11,689 nt of DNA from Sandaracinobacteroides sp041909755 (GCF_041909755.1 NZ_JAYRCW010000080.1:1-11689), one strand, 5' to 3'; positions 1 through 7,951 are shown, numbered from the stretch's first letter. A program made the numbers and translations. Notes: generated by a model not told the origin, from the letters alone.

Positions 1-122
1 AAATGTTGATAGAATCATAAACAATAGTGTAAAAATTAATTCCATTTTCTGACATTTTTCACATGCTTACCTCAAATGATGTAAATCATACTATTTCGAA
101 TTCATGATTAATATGTCGCACA
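1..122. other. AT-rich intergenic left flank
   Basis: This stretch follows the stop of the last exporter gene and reaches the window edge. By hand count it is about 26% GC, far below the coding DNA beside it. I see no convincing open reading frame and no GC-rich hairpin with a T-run, so no intrinsic terminator for the operon can be called. It does hold a perfect-arm inverted repeat (76-89). It may be the 3' flank of the operon, the promoter region of a gene to the left of the window, or both. Confidence 0.6.
76..89. promoter_or_regulatory. Inverted repeat ATGAT-N4-ATCAT, CRP/FNR-like spacing
   Basis: The 14 bases read ATGATGTAAATCAT, with 5-base arms that are exact reverse complements around a 4-base centre. 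The core TGA-N6-TCA geometry is that of CRP/FNR-superfamily sites, and 8 of the 10 arm bases agree with the FNR consensus TTGAT-N4-ATCAA. It lies in AT-rich DNA and could serve a gene to the left of the window, but no target promoter is visible. A chance palindrome in AT-rich sequence is a real alternative. Confidence 0.25.
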
Positions 123-1256
123 TCATGCCATCATAACTATAGTATTTCGAAATCTGGCAAGAGCTATGGTGAAAAATATCACGCCAATCACAAGGATCGC
201 TGCCAACTGCACCCAAACAACATCCAGCCCTGCGCCGCGAAACAGGATCGCCTGCCCCAGTTCCACGAAATGCGTGGTTGGCGCAGCCAGCATGACGTTC
301 TGCACGAGCTTTGGCATGCTTTCACGAGGCGTGGTGCCGCCAGACAGCATTTGCAATGGCAGCAGGACCAGAACCGACAGCATGCCGAACTGCGGCATGT
401 TGCGGGCTATGGTCGCCATGAAGATGCCCATGGAGGTCGTGGCGAACAGCAATAGCGCTGCGCCGCCGAAGAACAGCCACAACGAACCGGCAACCGGCAC
501 GTCCAATATACCCCGCACAACAATGTTCAACGACAGGAAAGAGGCAGCCAGAACCACCATGCCCATGGAAAGCACCTTGCTCAACATGATCTCTAACGGT
601 GTAACCGGCATTACAAGAAGATGCTCGATGGTGCCATGCTCCCGCTCGCGGATGAGCGCAGCACCGGTCAGGATGATCGACAGCATCGTGATCTGGTTGA
701 TGATCTGCCGCAGGGCGCCGAACCATGTGTTGTTGAGTGTTGGATTGAAACGGGCCCGCAGCACCAGATTTACGGGCGATTCCGCTTGCGCGCGATAGCG
801 CTGAAGAAACTCGCTCACTTCCGTAAGTGCGATCTGCTGGATGCTGGCGCTCCCGGAAAAAGCCTGACTCATGCGGGTTGCGTCGGTCAGGAGCTGCATT
901 TCCGCAGGCCGACCGGCGAGGACGTCGCGTTGAAAACCGGAGGGGATGTGAATAACGAACGTATAGATGCCCGCATCCATGCCAGGGTCGATCTGGGCCG
1001 GGATGATCATGGTCGGCTGAACGAACTGCGGCGGGAAAAATGCGGATGTTATTCGTTGGGAAAGAGCTGAATTGTCTTCATCGACAATGGCGATAGACGC
1101 CCTTTGCAGGCTGTCGGGCATCGCCGTCGCAGACAGATAGACTGCGAATGTGAAAATGTAGAAGATCAGGGACAACATGGCCGGATCTCGCCACAGGCTC
1201 CACATTTCCTTGATGCCCAGGCGATATATGTTCGAAAGACTTCGCATCATCGTCAT
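123..1256 (-). CDS. yhhJ: ABC-2 type inner-membrane permease, YhhJ family
   Basis: Inner-membrane permease of an ABC exporter, probably pairing with the permease half of the RbbA-type protein encoded just upstream. The product is 377 residues, against about 374 for E. coli YhhJ. One membrane helix lies near residues 27-45, then a periplasmic domain to about 183, then five helices (about 184-202, 229-250, 257-282, 289-306, 348-367). The segment at 204-222, with EREHGTIEHLLVMP, is the conserved cytoplasmic coupling motif of this family, and LQMLSGGTTPRESMP (301-315) is also typical. The frame stays open upstream for some 229 codons, but that part is antisense to nothing and merely overlaps the rbbA 3' end in another frame; its protein has no family features. 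The start chosen overlaps the rbbA stop as ATGA (1253-1256). An in-frame ATG at 1250, 8 bases from an AGGAG, is an equally good start and gives 375 residues. Confidence 0.92.
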   Translation of the reverse strand: MTMMRSLSNIYRLGIKEMWSLWRDPAMLSLIFYIFTFAVYLSATAMPDSLQRASIAIVDEDNSALSQRITSAFFPPQFVQPTMIIPAQIDPGMDAGIYTFVIHIPSGFQRDVLAGRPAEMQLLTDATRMSQAFSGSASIQQIALTEVSEFLQRYRAQAESPVNLVLRARFNPTLNNTWFGALRQIINQITMLSIILTGAALIREREHGTIEHLLVMPVTPLEIMLSKVLSMGMVVLAASFLSLNIVVRGILDVPVAGSLWLFFGGAALLLFATTSMGIFMATIARNMPQFGMLSVLVLLPLQMLSGGTTPRESMPKLVQNVMLAAPTTHFVELGQAILFRGAGLDVVWVQLAAILVIGVIFFTIALARFRNTIVMMA

Positions 1257-4003
1257 TGCTCCTGCTTGCGCAGCAGCAGGATGGACGATCCGATAATAAT
1301 CGGGATCGCCACAAGCAGCGGCAGAAAGGAACTGGCCAGATCGCGGAATCCCAATCCCTTGTTGAAGATACCCCGATTTATGGTGAACATATGACTGGCC
1401 GGGTAAATCTCGCCGACCAGCCGGGCACCCCCTTCCATTGAAGAGACTGGATCGAGCATGCCGCCATAGGTCATGGTGGGAATCAGCGTTCCCACCAGTG
1501 CGAGAAACATGGCTGCAATCTGGCTGTTGGTGACGGAAGAGGCCAAGAGACCCATGCCGGTTGCAATCACACTCGTCACCAGTGCTGCGAACAGCAGCGT
1601 GGGGAAACTGCCCTTCACGGGCACGTCGAACACGAAGATCGCCATTACAGTCATGATCAGGAAATTGATCATGGCGAGCCCGATATAGGGAAGCTGTTTC
1701 CCCAGCAGAAACTCGGCCCGGGTAACGGGCGTGACGTAGAGATTGATGATCGAGCCGGTTTCCTTTTCGCGCACAACCGCCAGAGCCGCCAGCATGGCCG
1801 GCAGAAGCAGCAAAAGCATCGGGATCACCACTGGCACCATGGCCGGCAGGCTCATTACATCCGGGTTGTAGCGAAAGCGATTCACCACCGAAACCTGGGA
1901 TGCCACATTCAGGCCGGATTGCCGGGCTCGTTCCACCAGCCAATGCTGATGCATGCCCTGGATATAGCCTTTCACCGTTTCCGCCCGTTGCGGCATCGCG
2001 CCATCGAACCAGACGCCGATTTCCGCCTGATTTCCCCGCAGGAGGTTCCTGCCGAAGCCTTGCGGAATCTCGATTGCGAGAGCCAGTTCACCACTTCGCA
2101 TACGCCGATCCATTTCATCATAATCGGCGATGGGCGGCTGCTCGGCGAAATAGGTCGAGCCAGAGATCGACTGTTTGTAGCTTTCGCTGAAACTGCTCTG
2201 GTCCCGGTCGAGCACGGCATAGCGCAGATCGTTCACGTCCATACTGATGCCGAAGCCGATCACCAGCAGCAGAAGCACGGTTCCGCCCAGCGCCAACGTG
2301 CCGCGCACGGGATCGCGCTGCAGTTCCAGCGTTTCGCGCCAGACATAGCTCAGCATCCGTTGCAGACTGAAACTGCGCTTCGCCCCATGTGCGAGTTCCG
2401 CCGGGGTCGGTGTCGCGCTTTCGCTGCCGGCATCCACAGCCTGTTCGTCCGGCCCCGCAGCCTCCAGAAGATAGCCGATGAAGGCCTCCTCCAGCGTGCG
2501 GGTGCCTCGCTTCTCGACCAGCCTAGCGGGAGTGTCGCTGTCCAGCACCTTGCCGGCGTGCATCATCGACATGCGGTCGCAACGTTCGGCCTCGTTCATG
2601 AAATGGGTCGAGATGAAGATCGTCACCTTATCCCGGCGCGACAGTTCGACGAGCAGCCGCCAGAACGCATCCCGCGCCACCGGGTCCACACCCGATGTCG
2701 GCTCGTCCAGGATCAGCAGGTCAGGTCGATGGACCATGGCGACGGCCAGAGACAGCCGCTGGCGTATCCCGAGGGGCAACTGATCCGGCAGTTTGTCCAT
2801 CACGGCTTCCAGCCCGAAGCGTTCTGCCATTTCGTGGACGCGGGGGAGGACTTCGTCCTCGGGCACGTGGAAAAGCCTGGCGTGCAGGTCCAGATTCTGC
2901 CGTACCGTCAATTCAACATAGAGCGAGAAGGCTTGGCTCATATAGCCCACACGTCGGCGGGTCGCGAGATCGCGCGGATCCACTTCATGGCCGAACAGCC
3001 ACGCGCGCCCCTCACTTGCCGAAAGAAGGCCGGTGAGCATCTTCATCGTTGTCGATTTGCCGCAGCCATTGGAGCCGAGAAATCCGAAAATCTCGCCCCG
3101 GCGAATGCGGAAACTCACATGATCCACTGCGACAAAGTCGCCGAAGCGCATGGTCAGTCCCTGTGCCTCGATGGCGATGTCGTTCTCGTCGGCGTCGAGC
3201 GGCGGGATGACGACGGGTTTGTGGCCGCGCTTGCGCTCCTCGGGCAGGAGTTCGGCAAATGCAGCCTCCAGGTTGTCGCGGCCGGTCCGCTCGAGCATTT
3301 CCCGGGGAGTTCCGGTTGCGAGTATGTCGCCGTCGTCCATAGCCACCAGCCAGTCGAAGCGCTGCGCCTCGTCGAGATAGGCAGTGGCCACGATCACACT
3401 CATTTCCGGCCGTTGCCGGCGAATGCGATTGATGAGGTCCCAGAACTGGGCCCGGGCCAATGGGTCCACGCCCGTTGTAGGCTCATCCAGGATCAACAGG
3501 TCCGGATCGTGGATCAGGGCGCAGCAAAGGCCCAGCTTCTGTTTCATGCCACCCGACAGCTTCCCCGCGGGGCGCGAGAGAAACGGGTATAGCCCCGTCG
3601 AACGGGTCAGGTCGTCGATCCGCCGCCGCCTCTCGGCAGCGTTGTGGCCGAACAAGCGCGCGAAAAACTGCAAATTCTCCTCAACCGACAAGGTCGGGTA
3701 AAGATTCTTGCCAAGCCCTTGCGGCATATAGGCGATGCGCGGGCACACATTGTCGCGATGCTGGGTGTCTGCGATATCACCGCCCAACACCTGAATGCGT
3801 CCGTCCTGCACCGCGCGCGCGCCGGCGGCGAGGGACAGCAGGCTGGATTTGCCCACGCCATCCGGCCCGATCAGTCCCGTCATCCGTCCACTGGCGATGC
3901 TGAGGTTGATACCCCTCAGGGCCTCCACCTTGCCGTATCGCAACCGCACGCCTGAAAAATGGACGACCGGTGCCGCGACATCAATCGGTTGAGTCAGCGG
4001 CAT
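1253..4003 (-). CDS. rbbA: RbbA-type ABC exporter: ATPase-ATPase-permease fusion
   Basis: A 916-residue fusion (E. coli RbbA is about 911) in the inner membrane that powers export. ATPase domain 1 has Walker A GPDGVGKSS (46-54), Q-loop Q95, signature LSGGMKQ (149-155) and Walker B LLILDEP (169-175). Domain 2 has Walker A GSNGCGKST (310-318), Q357, Walker B LLILDEP (429-435) and switch His467. A linker rich in Glu, Ala and Pro (about 514-540) leads to an ABC-2 permease: helix near 569-586, periplasmic domain to about 715, then about five helices to 911, with the coupling motif REKETGSIINLYVTPVTRAE at 745-764. Domain 1 has Ala208 where the switch His should be, and domain 2 has LPLGIRQ in place of the signature, so only one composite ATP site looks complete. 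E. coli RbbA is reported as a ribosome-associated ATPase; here the genes around it indicate transport. The start sits 4 bases after the HlyD-protein stop, behind GAAGGA. Confidence 0.94.
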   Translation of the reverse strand: MPLTQPIDVAAPVVHFSGVRLRYGKVEALRGINLSIASGRMTGLIGPDGVGKSSLLSLAAGARAVQDGRIQVLGGDIADTQHRDNVCPRIAYMPQGLGKNLYPTLSVEENLQFFARLFGHNAAERRRRIDDLTRSTGLYPFLSRPAGKLSGGMKQKLGLCCALIHDPDLLILDEPTTGVDPLARAQFWDLINRIRRQRPEMSVIVATAYLDEAQRFDWLVAMDDGDILATGTPREMLERTGRDNLEAAFAELLPEERKRGHKPVVIPPLDADENDIAIEAQGLTMRFGDFVAVDHVSFRIRRGEIFGFLGSNGCGKSTTMKMLTGLLSASEGRAWLFGHEVDPRDLATRRRVGYMSQAFSLYVELTVRQNLDLHARLFHVPEDEVLPRVHEMAERFGLEAVMDKLPDQLPLGIRQRLSLAVAMVHRPDLLILDEPTSGVDPVARDAFWRLLVELSRRDKVTIFISTHFMNEAERCDRMSMMHAGKVLDSDTPARLVEKRGTRTLEEAFIGYLLEAAGPDEQAVDAGSESATPTPAELAHGAKRSFSLQRMLSYVWRETLELQRDPVRGTLALGGTVLLLLVIGFGISMDVNDLRYAVLDRDQSSFSESYKQSISGSTYFAEQPPIADYDEMDRRMRSGELALAIEIPQGFGRNLLRGNQAEIGVWFDGAMPQRAETVKGYIQGMHQHWLVERARQSGLNVASQVSVVNRFRYNPDVMSLPAMVPVVIPMLLLLLPAMLAALAVVREKETGSIINLYVTPVTRAEFLLGKQLPYIGLAMINFLIMTVMAIFVFDVPVKGSFPTLLFAALVTSVIATGMGLLASSVTNSQIAAMFLALVGTLIPTMTYGGMLDPVSSMEGGARLVGEIYPASHMFTINRGIFNKGLGFRDLASSFLPLLVAIPIIIGSSILLLRKQEQ

Positions 4004-4007
4004 CGAC

Positions 4008-5084
4008 CTATTCCTTCACGACATTGGCAAGCTTTTCTGGCCAGGGCACGCTGGGATCGATCCGGACATAGGCCATGCCGGGAAGACCGGTCTTCACGCG
4101 GGACAAGTGCCGCTCCAGCAGGGCCGGCTCGATCCGGGCCCGCACGCGGAACATCAGCTTCTCGCGCTCTCTCTCGGTCTCCACTGTCTTGGGGGTGAAC
4201 TGGGCCACGTCGGATACGAAGCTGATTTTCGCGGGGATGGCCTGATCGGGCATTGCATCCAGCAGCAGGCGGACTTCGGTGCCGATCCCCAGGCGCCCTG
4301 CATCCGTCGTGGGCACAAAGAATGTCATATAGACGTCCGACAGGTCGACCAGATTCACCACGCGGCCACCCCCGGCCACAACTTCACCCGGCTGAGCTAC
4401 CCGGAACTGGATGCGGCCGGAGCGTGGCGCACGCAGGTCGCTGTCGCGAATATCCGCCTCGACCCGCTCGATCGTCGCGCTGACCGCGTCCACGTTGGAA
4501 CGGGCGCCGATCACTTGGCTTTGCGCAGACGCGATGCCGGATTCGGCCGAGGCCAGCTGGGCACGGGCCGCTTCCAGCGTGGCCATCGCACCCTCGACAG
4601 CAGCGCGATTGTCATCCCGTTCCTGCTTCGGCGTTGCACCCTCGCGCGCCAACGTCTCGGAGCGGGAGAACCGCAGCCGTGCCGCGTTCAATTCCGCTTC
4701 ACGCTGGCGAACGATGGCCTGTGCAGATGCGCGCTCGCTTTGGCGCTGGCTCACCTGCGTCTGCGAGATGGTGATGGAATTGCGGGCCTGGGCGAGCCCT
4801 GCCTGCGCTTCCGAAAGCTGTGCTCGCAGTGTTTCCGTATCCATGCGGGCGATAACCTCGCCGGCCTTCACCAGCTGTCCTTCGTTCGCCAGAATCTCCA
4901 GGACGCGGCCCGGCGTTCGCGGCGAAATGTCGATCTCAACCGCCTCGATCCGGCCATTCGCAGCGACGATGCCCTCGGGCAAGCCCGGGTCTCTCAGTGC
5001 GAGCCACAGAACGAGCCCGCCAGCCACCGCCACTGCGGCAATCCCGCCCCTGATAAGCCAGGTCCTGCTGGTCACCTGCGTCAT
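4008..5084 (-). CDS. HlyD-family membrane fusion protein (YhiI/YbhG-like)
   Basis: Periplasmic adaptor that links the ABC permeases to the outer-membrane channel. The product is 358 residues (E. coli YhiI is about 355). A single N-terminal membrane anchor lies at about 9-30. The first half of the lipoyl-like domain is about 38-85, with GRIEAVEIDISPRTPGRV. A long coiled-coil hairpin rich in Ala, Gln, Glu and Arg spans about 84-212. The second lipoyl half starts at LRAPRSGRIQFRV (217-229), and a beta-barrel domain follows to about 345. The ATG overlaps the stop of the outer-membrane gene as ATGA (5081-5084), with AAGGGA about 9 bases upstream, which supports this start and translational coupling. 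Gene order with the next two genes equals yhiI-rbbA-yhhJ. The substrate cannot be told from sequence. Confidence 0.94.
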   Translation of the reverse strand: MTQVTSRTWLIRGGIAAVAVAGGLVLWLALRDPGLPEGIVAANGRIEAVEIDISPRTPGRVLEILANEGQLVKAGEVIARMDTETLRAQLSEAQAGLAQARNSITISQTQVSQRQSERASAQAIVRQREAELNAARLRFSRSETLAREGATPKQERDDNRAAVEGAMATLEAARAQLASAESGIASAQSQVIGARSNVDAVSATIERVEADIRDSDLRAPRSGRIQFRVAQPGEVVAGGGRVVNLVDLSDVYMTFFVPTTDAGRLGIGTEVRLLLDAMPDQAIPAKISFVSDVAQFTPKTVETEREREKLMFRVRARIEPALLERHLSRVKTGLPGMAYVRIDPSVPWPEKLANVVKE

Positions 5085-6577
5085 GGAATTTGTCCCTTGT
5101 CCATCTCTTGCGGAGCCTTGTTGAAATCAGTCTGCGAGGGCGCGAAGCCGCCGCCCAGCGACGCATACAGCGCCACGATGCTCGCCAGCTCGGCCCGGCG
5201 GAGCTGGACCATTGCCTGTTCGGCATCGAACAGGTCGCGCTGCGCATCCAGAACCTCCAGATAGGCGGAGCGGCCATAATCGAAGCGCAACTCGGCCAGA
5301 CGGGCCCGTTCGCGCAACGCCTCAAGCAATTCACCCGTGGTACGGATTTGAAGTTGGAGTTGCTGCCGCCGGACGAGGGCGTCTGACACGTCGCGGAAAG
5401 CCGATTGCACGGTTCGTTCATATTCGGCCACCGCACGCTCATGGCGAGCCCGCATGACACCCAGATTGCCCTTTAGCCGACCGGCATTGAACAGCGGCAG
5501 AGATATGGACGGGGTGAATGTCCAGGCTTCGATGCCGTCAGAGAACAGGCCGTCCAGTTCGGTGCTCATCGCGCCATAGGCGCCTGTCAGCCTGATGTTC
5601 GGGAAAAAGGCGGCGCGGGCAGCCCCGATATTGGCGCTGGCCGCGCGCAATTGATGCTCGGACGCGATGACATCGGGGCGGCGGGTCAGCAAATCTGATG
5701 GCAAGCCCACCGGAAGCAGGAGGTTCTGCGGCACGTCTGTCAATGACAGATGTCCGGGTGCTATATCGACCGGCGCACCGACCAGCAGAGCCAGCGCGTT
5801 GCGGTTGACCGCGCGGTCCTGCTCGAGGCTCTGCAGGGTCGTCTGTGCCTGCGCAAGCAACGTCTGCGCCTGCGTCATTTCCAGCTTCGAACCCGAGCCC
5901 ACCTCGTAACGCCGCCGCAGGATACGCAACGCCTCCACGCGGGTCTTGATCGACTGCCGGGCGAGCGCGGCACGCTCTTCATAGTGGCGTTCCAGCAGAT
6001 AGCCGTTGGCCACCTGCGCCACGAGATCGGTGCCCACCGCGCGGCGCGCCTCTTCGGTGGCCAGATACTGCCAGCGGGCGGCGTCCTGCAGATTGCGCAG
6101 GCGTCCCCAGAAATCGATCTCCCAGCTGGCGCTCAACTGGGCGCTCACCTGCTTCACATCCGCGGGGATCGCGCCGGTGCCGGGGAGGTTGAACAGGGTC
6201 TTGCCCCGGGTGCCGGAGCCGACGGCATCGAGCTGCGGATAGAGCGAGGCGCCTTCGATCCGCCATGCGGCGCGTGCTTCTGCCAGGCGCGTTGTCGCAA
6301 CACGAATATCGCGGTTGTTGGCCAACGCCAGATCGATCAGCCGCTGCAGCTCCGCTTCGCGAAAGAAATCGCGCCATCCCAGGTCTGCGATGCTGTCCCC
6401 GGGCGGCGTCGCGGTGGCATAGGCCTGCGGCACAGGCTGGGGCGGACGGACATGCTCCGGCGCGAACGAGCATGCGGACACGCCGAGAAGCAGGGCCGTC
6501 ATGCAGATACGGCGCCGATGGGCGCGAATCCCGGGCGGACGTACCGGGCCGGGGAGTGGAAATACGGTGGCAGGCAC
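5081..6577 (-). CDS. NodT-family outer-membrane efflux lipoprotein (TolC-like)
   Basis: Outer-membrane channel that completes the exporter. With the start used here the product is 498 residues, usual for NodT/OprM-type proteins. A basic stretch (RAHRRR) is followed by a short hydrophobic segment ending in the lipobox VSAC, so Cys36 would be the lipidated N-terminus. The remainder carries two outer-membrane efflux repeats, with typical stretches such as SWEIDFWGRLRNLQDA and LTRRPDVIASEHQLRAA. The frame is open further, to a GTG at 6637, but that start would lie inside the strong hairpin at 6608-6636. GTG 6577 has AGGGGG about 5 bases upstream and clears the hairpin, so I prefer it. An ATG at 6502 would leave no basic n-region for the signal peptide. 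The family also serves RND pumps, but the adjacent genes assign this one to the ABC system. Confidence 0.9.
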   Translation of the reverse strand: MPATVFPLPGPVRPPGIRAHRRRICMTALLLGVSACSFAPEHVRPPQPVPQAYATATPPGDSIADLGWRDFFREAELQRLIDLALANNRDIRVATTRLAEARAAWRIEGASLYPQLDAVGSGTRGKTLFNLPGTGAIPADVKQVSAQLSASWEIDFWGRLRNLQDAARWQYLATEEARRAVGTDLVAQVANGYLLERHYEERAALARQSIKTRVEALRILRRRYEVGSGSKLEMTQAQTLLAQAQTTLQSLEQDRAVNRNALALLVGAPVDIAPGHLSLTDVPQNLLLPVGLPSDLLTRRPDVIASEHQLRAASANIGAARAAFFPNIRLTGAYGAMSTELDGLFSDGIEAWTFTPSISLPLFNAGRLKGNLGVMRARHERAVAEYERTVQSAFRDVSDALVRRQQLQLQIRTTGELLEALRERARLAELRFDYGRSAYLEVLDAQRDLFDAEQAMVQLRRAELASIVALYASLGGGFAPSQTDFNKAPQEMDKGQIP

Positions 6578-6607
6578 GTCGCCCCCTGAGTCCAGAGCTT
6601 CAAGGAA

Positions 6608-6636
6608 TGGCCGCGCCCGAACGTCGGGAGCGGCCA
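6608..6636 (-). terminator. Strong hairpin between phasin and exporter genes
   Basis: An almost perfect inverted repeat: outer arms TGGCCGC/GCGGCCA (7 bp), one G-A mismatch, inner arms CCCGA/TCGGG (5 bp) and a 3-base loop. It starts 14 bases past the phasin stop and ends 31 bases before the preferred start of the outer-membrane gene. On the minus strand it is followed by TTCCTTGAAG, not a real U-run, so termination is likely partial. It could equally protect the phasin mRNA 3' end or attenuate expression of the exporter. Confidence 0.55.
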
Positions 6637-6649
6637 CAGTTCAATTCGG

Positions 6650-7072
6650 TCAGGCCGCGCCGCCGCTCGCCTTTTTACCCGAACCGGCATCCGTCGGGGC
6701 GGCGACACCCACCGCAGTCAGGAACTGTTGCGTCCATGCCTGAAAGACGTCGCCGAAGGGCTGTTGCGCGTCGCCAATCCGGAACGCACTGTTCACACAC
6801 GCACTCCACTCGCCCACTGCGTTCTGTACGGCGGCGATCGACGTCTGGCGGTTTTGCTCCGCTTCCTTCAGAACATCCGTCAACCCGGCGAAACCGGGAA
6901 AAACTGCGGTGCCAGGCTTCTGTTCCGCTGCCTGCACGCCGAAAGCCGCGAAGCTGTTCTTTGCGATCTCTGCCTGCCGAGCGACCGCTTCGCGCGAAAT
7001 TCCCGCGAATTTGAGCATCAGATTCTGATTAGCATTCGCCAAAGTGGCATATTGTTCAAATCCATAAATCAT
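6650..7072 (-). CDS. Phasin-family PHA granule-associated protein
   Basis: Likely a small amphipathic protein that coats polyhydroxyalkanoate granules. It has 140 residues, at the short end for phasins. The N-terminal half is helical with the family-like spacing NANQNLMLKFAGISREAVAR and no membrane segment or signal peptide. The second half includes EAEQNRQTSIAAVQNAVGEW, and the tail is Ala/Gly/Lys-rich (SGKKASGGAA), as in many phasins. The ATG has AAGGGA about 8 bases upstream. It lies 75 bases after the PHA-type reductase gene on the same strand, which strongly supports the role; sequence alone is less decisive because phasins diverge quickly. The call rests on composition, size and neighbours. 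Confidence 0.8.
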   Translation of the reverse strand: MIYGFEQYATLANANQNLMLKFAGISREAVARQAEIAKNSFAAFGVQAAEQKPGTAVFPGFAGLTDVLKEAEQNRQTSIAAVQNAVGEWSACVNSAFRIGDAQQPFGDVFQAWTQQFLTAVGVAAPTDAGSGKKASGGAA

Positions 7073-7147
7073 AATAAAAATCCCTTCGATGGAGGAATAA
7101 ATATCGAAATATATACAAATATCTCCAATAGTAATAAGAATATAATT
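7073..7147 (-). other. AT-rich spacer between phaB and phasin
   Basis: These 75 bases are about 23% GC by hand count, against GC-rich genes on both sides. The end nearest the phasin holds its ribosome binding site. The remainder may carry a phasin promoter of its own or an AU-rich leader, but no clear -35/-10 pair at proper spacing stands out. A weak imperfect repeat (GGAG at 7091 against CTCC near 7122-7125, with a large bulge) is not convincing as a terminator. Confidence 0.5.
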
Positions 7148-7876
7148 TCAACCATTCGCAATATACTGCCCGCCATTCACTGTAAGAACAGATCCTGTGC
7201 AGAATGAGGACTGCGGGGATGCGAGCCATGCAACGGCGGATGCGATCTCGTTCGGCGCACCCAGCCTTCCGATGGGAATTCCGGAAATGATCTTTGCCTT
7301 TACATCTTCGGGCACGGCGGCAACCATTTCGGTATCCACATACCCCGGGCATACGGCGTTAACCGTGATGCCACGCCCGGCGTTTTCCAGTGCCAGGGCC
7401 TTGGTGAAACCAATCACGCCGGCCTTTGCAGCGGAGTAATTGACCTGGCCCATCTGCCCCTTCTGGCCGTTGATGGAGGAAATATTGATGATGCGGCCGA
7501 AACGGCGCTCGCGCATTCCTTCGATCACCGGCCGCGTCATCGCGAACATGGAATCGAGGTTCGTGGACAGAACCGCCCGCCAGTCCTCCCAACACATCTT
7601 GTGAAACATTATGTCACGTGTGATGCCGGCGTTGTTTACCAGCAGCGACACCGGACCCAGCGTCGCCTCCACATCCGCGACACCTGCGCGGCAGGCCGCT
7701 TCGTCTGAAACGTCCCATTTGAAGGTGCGGATGCCGTATTCCTGGCTGAAAGCAGCCGCTGCGGTGGCATTGCCATGATAAACGGCCGCAACCTGATATC
7801 CATCGGCCTGCAGCGCCTTGGCAATCGCTGCCCCGATCCCACGTGTCCCGCCAGTCACCAGGGCTATCCCTGCCAT
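7148..7876 (-). CDS. phaB: Acetoacetyl-CoA reductase, NADPH-dependent (PhaB/PhbB)
   Basis: Short-chain dehydrogenase that reduces acetoacetyl-CoA to (R)-3-hydroxybutyryl-CoA, the monomer for PHB synthesis, in the cytoplasm. The 242 residues match the family length. The nucleotide-binding motif TGGTRGIG is at 8-15 and NNAGITRD at 81-88. The catalytic Ser134, Tyr147 and Lys151 lie in INISSINGQKGQMGQVNYSAAK-type sequence, which is specific to PhaB among SDRs. The C-terminus ends in the usual GG (LTVNGGQYIANG). The frame is open 39 codons further upstream, but the Rossmann fold begins right at MAGIALV, GGAAAGAG-like purines (GGAAAGAG) precede it, and the extension crosses the predicted promoter, so the start at 7876 is preferred. 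It is transcribed divergently from the TetR gene and sits upstream of the phasin, probably in one operon with it. Confidence 0.95.
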   Translation of the reverse strand: MAGIALVTGGTRGIGAAIAKALQADGYQVAAVYHGNATAAAAFSQEYGIRTFKWDVSDEAACRAGVADVEATLGPVSLLVNNAGITRDIMFHKMCWEDWRAVLSTNLDSMFAMTRPVIEGMRERRFGRIINISSINGQKGQMGQVNYSAAKAGVIGFTKALALENAGRGITVNAVCPGYVDTEMVAAVPEDVKAKIISGIPIGRLGAPNEIASAVAWLASPQSSFCTGSVLTVNGGQYIANG

Positions 7877-7951
7877 GTCGCTGTCTCTTTCCATCTCACT
7901 CGGCAGCCCCTCCATGTGGTTCGTGAATCGGGGCCAAATCTCAATGATGGA

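Noticed and set aside
1257..1943. Open frame continuing 229 codons upstream of the YhhJ-type permease start on the minus strand
   Set aside because: It overlaps the 3' third of rbbA in a different frame, has compositionally odd sequence (Gly/His/Arg-rich, no domain), and the permease homology begins at the ATGA overlap.
1919..3592. 557-codon open frame on the plus strand, opposite rbbA
   Set aside because: It is antisense to conserved ABC motifs, is rich in His/Gln/Arg as expected from reversed GC-rich codons, and shows no recognisable domain.
4107..5264. Long plus-strand open frame opposite the HlyD-type gene
   Set aside because: Shadow of the real coding strand; no domain, and the minus-strand gene has clear lipoyl and coiled-coil features.
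5750..6589. Plus-strand open frame of about 279 codons opposite the outer-membrane factor
   Set aside because: Low-complexity reversed GC-rich sequence with no family signature; the opposite strand is a clear NodT-type protein.
7091..7125. Stem with GGAG/CTCC ends in the phaB-phasin spacer as a terminator or riboswitch
   Set aside because: Only 4 paired bases plus a short AT pairing across a large bulge; too weak in such AT-rich DNA.
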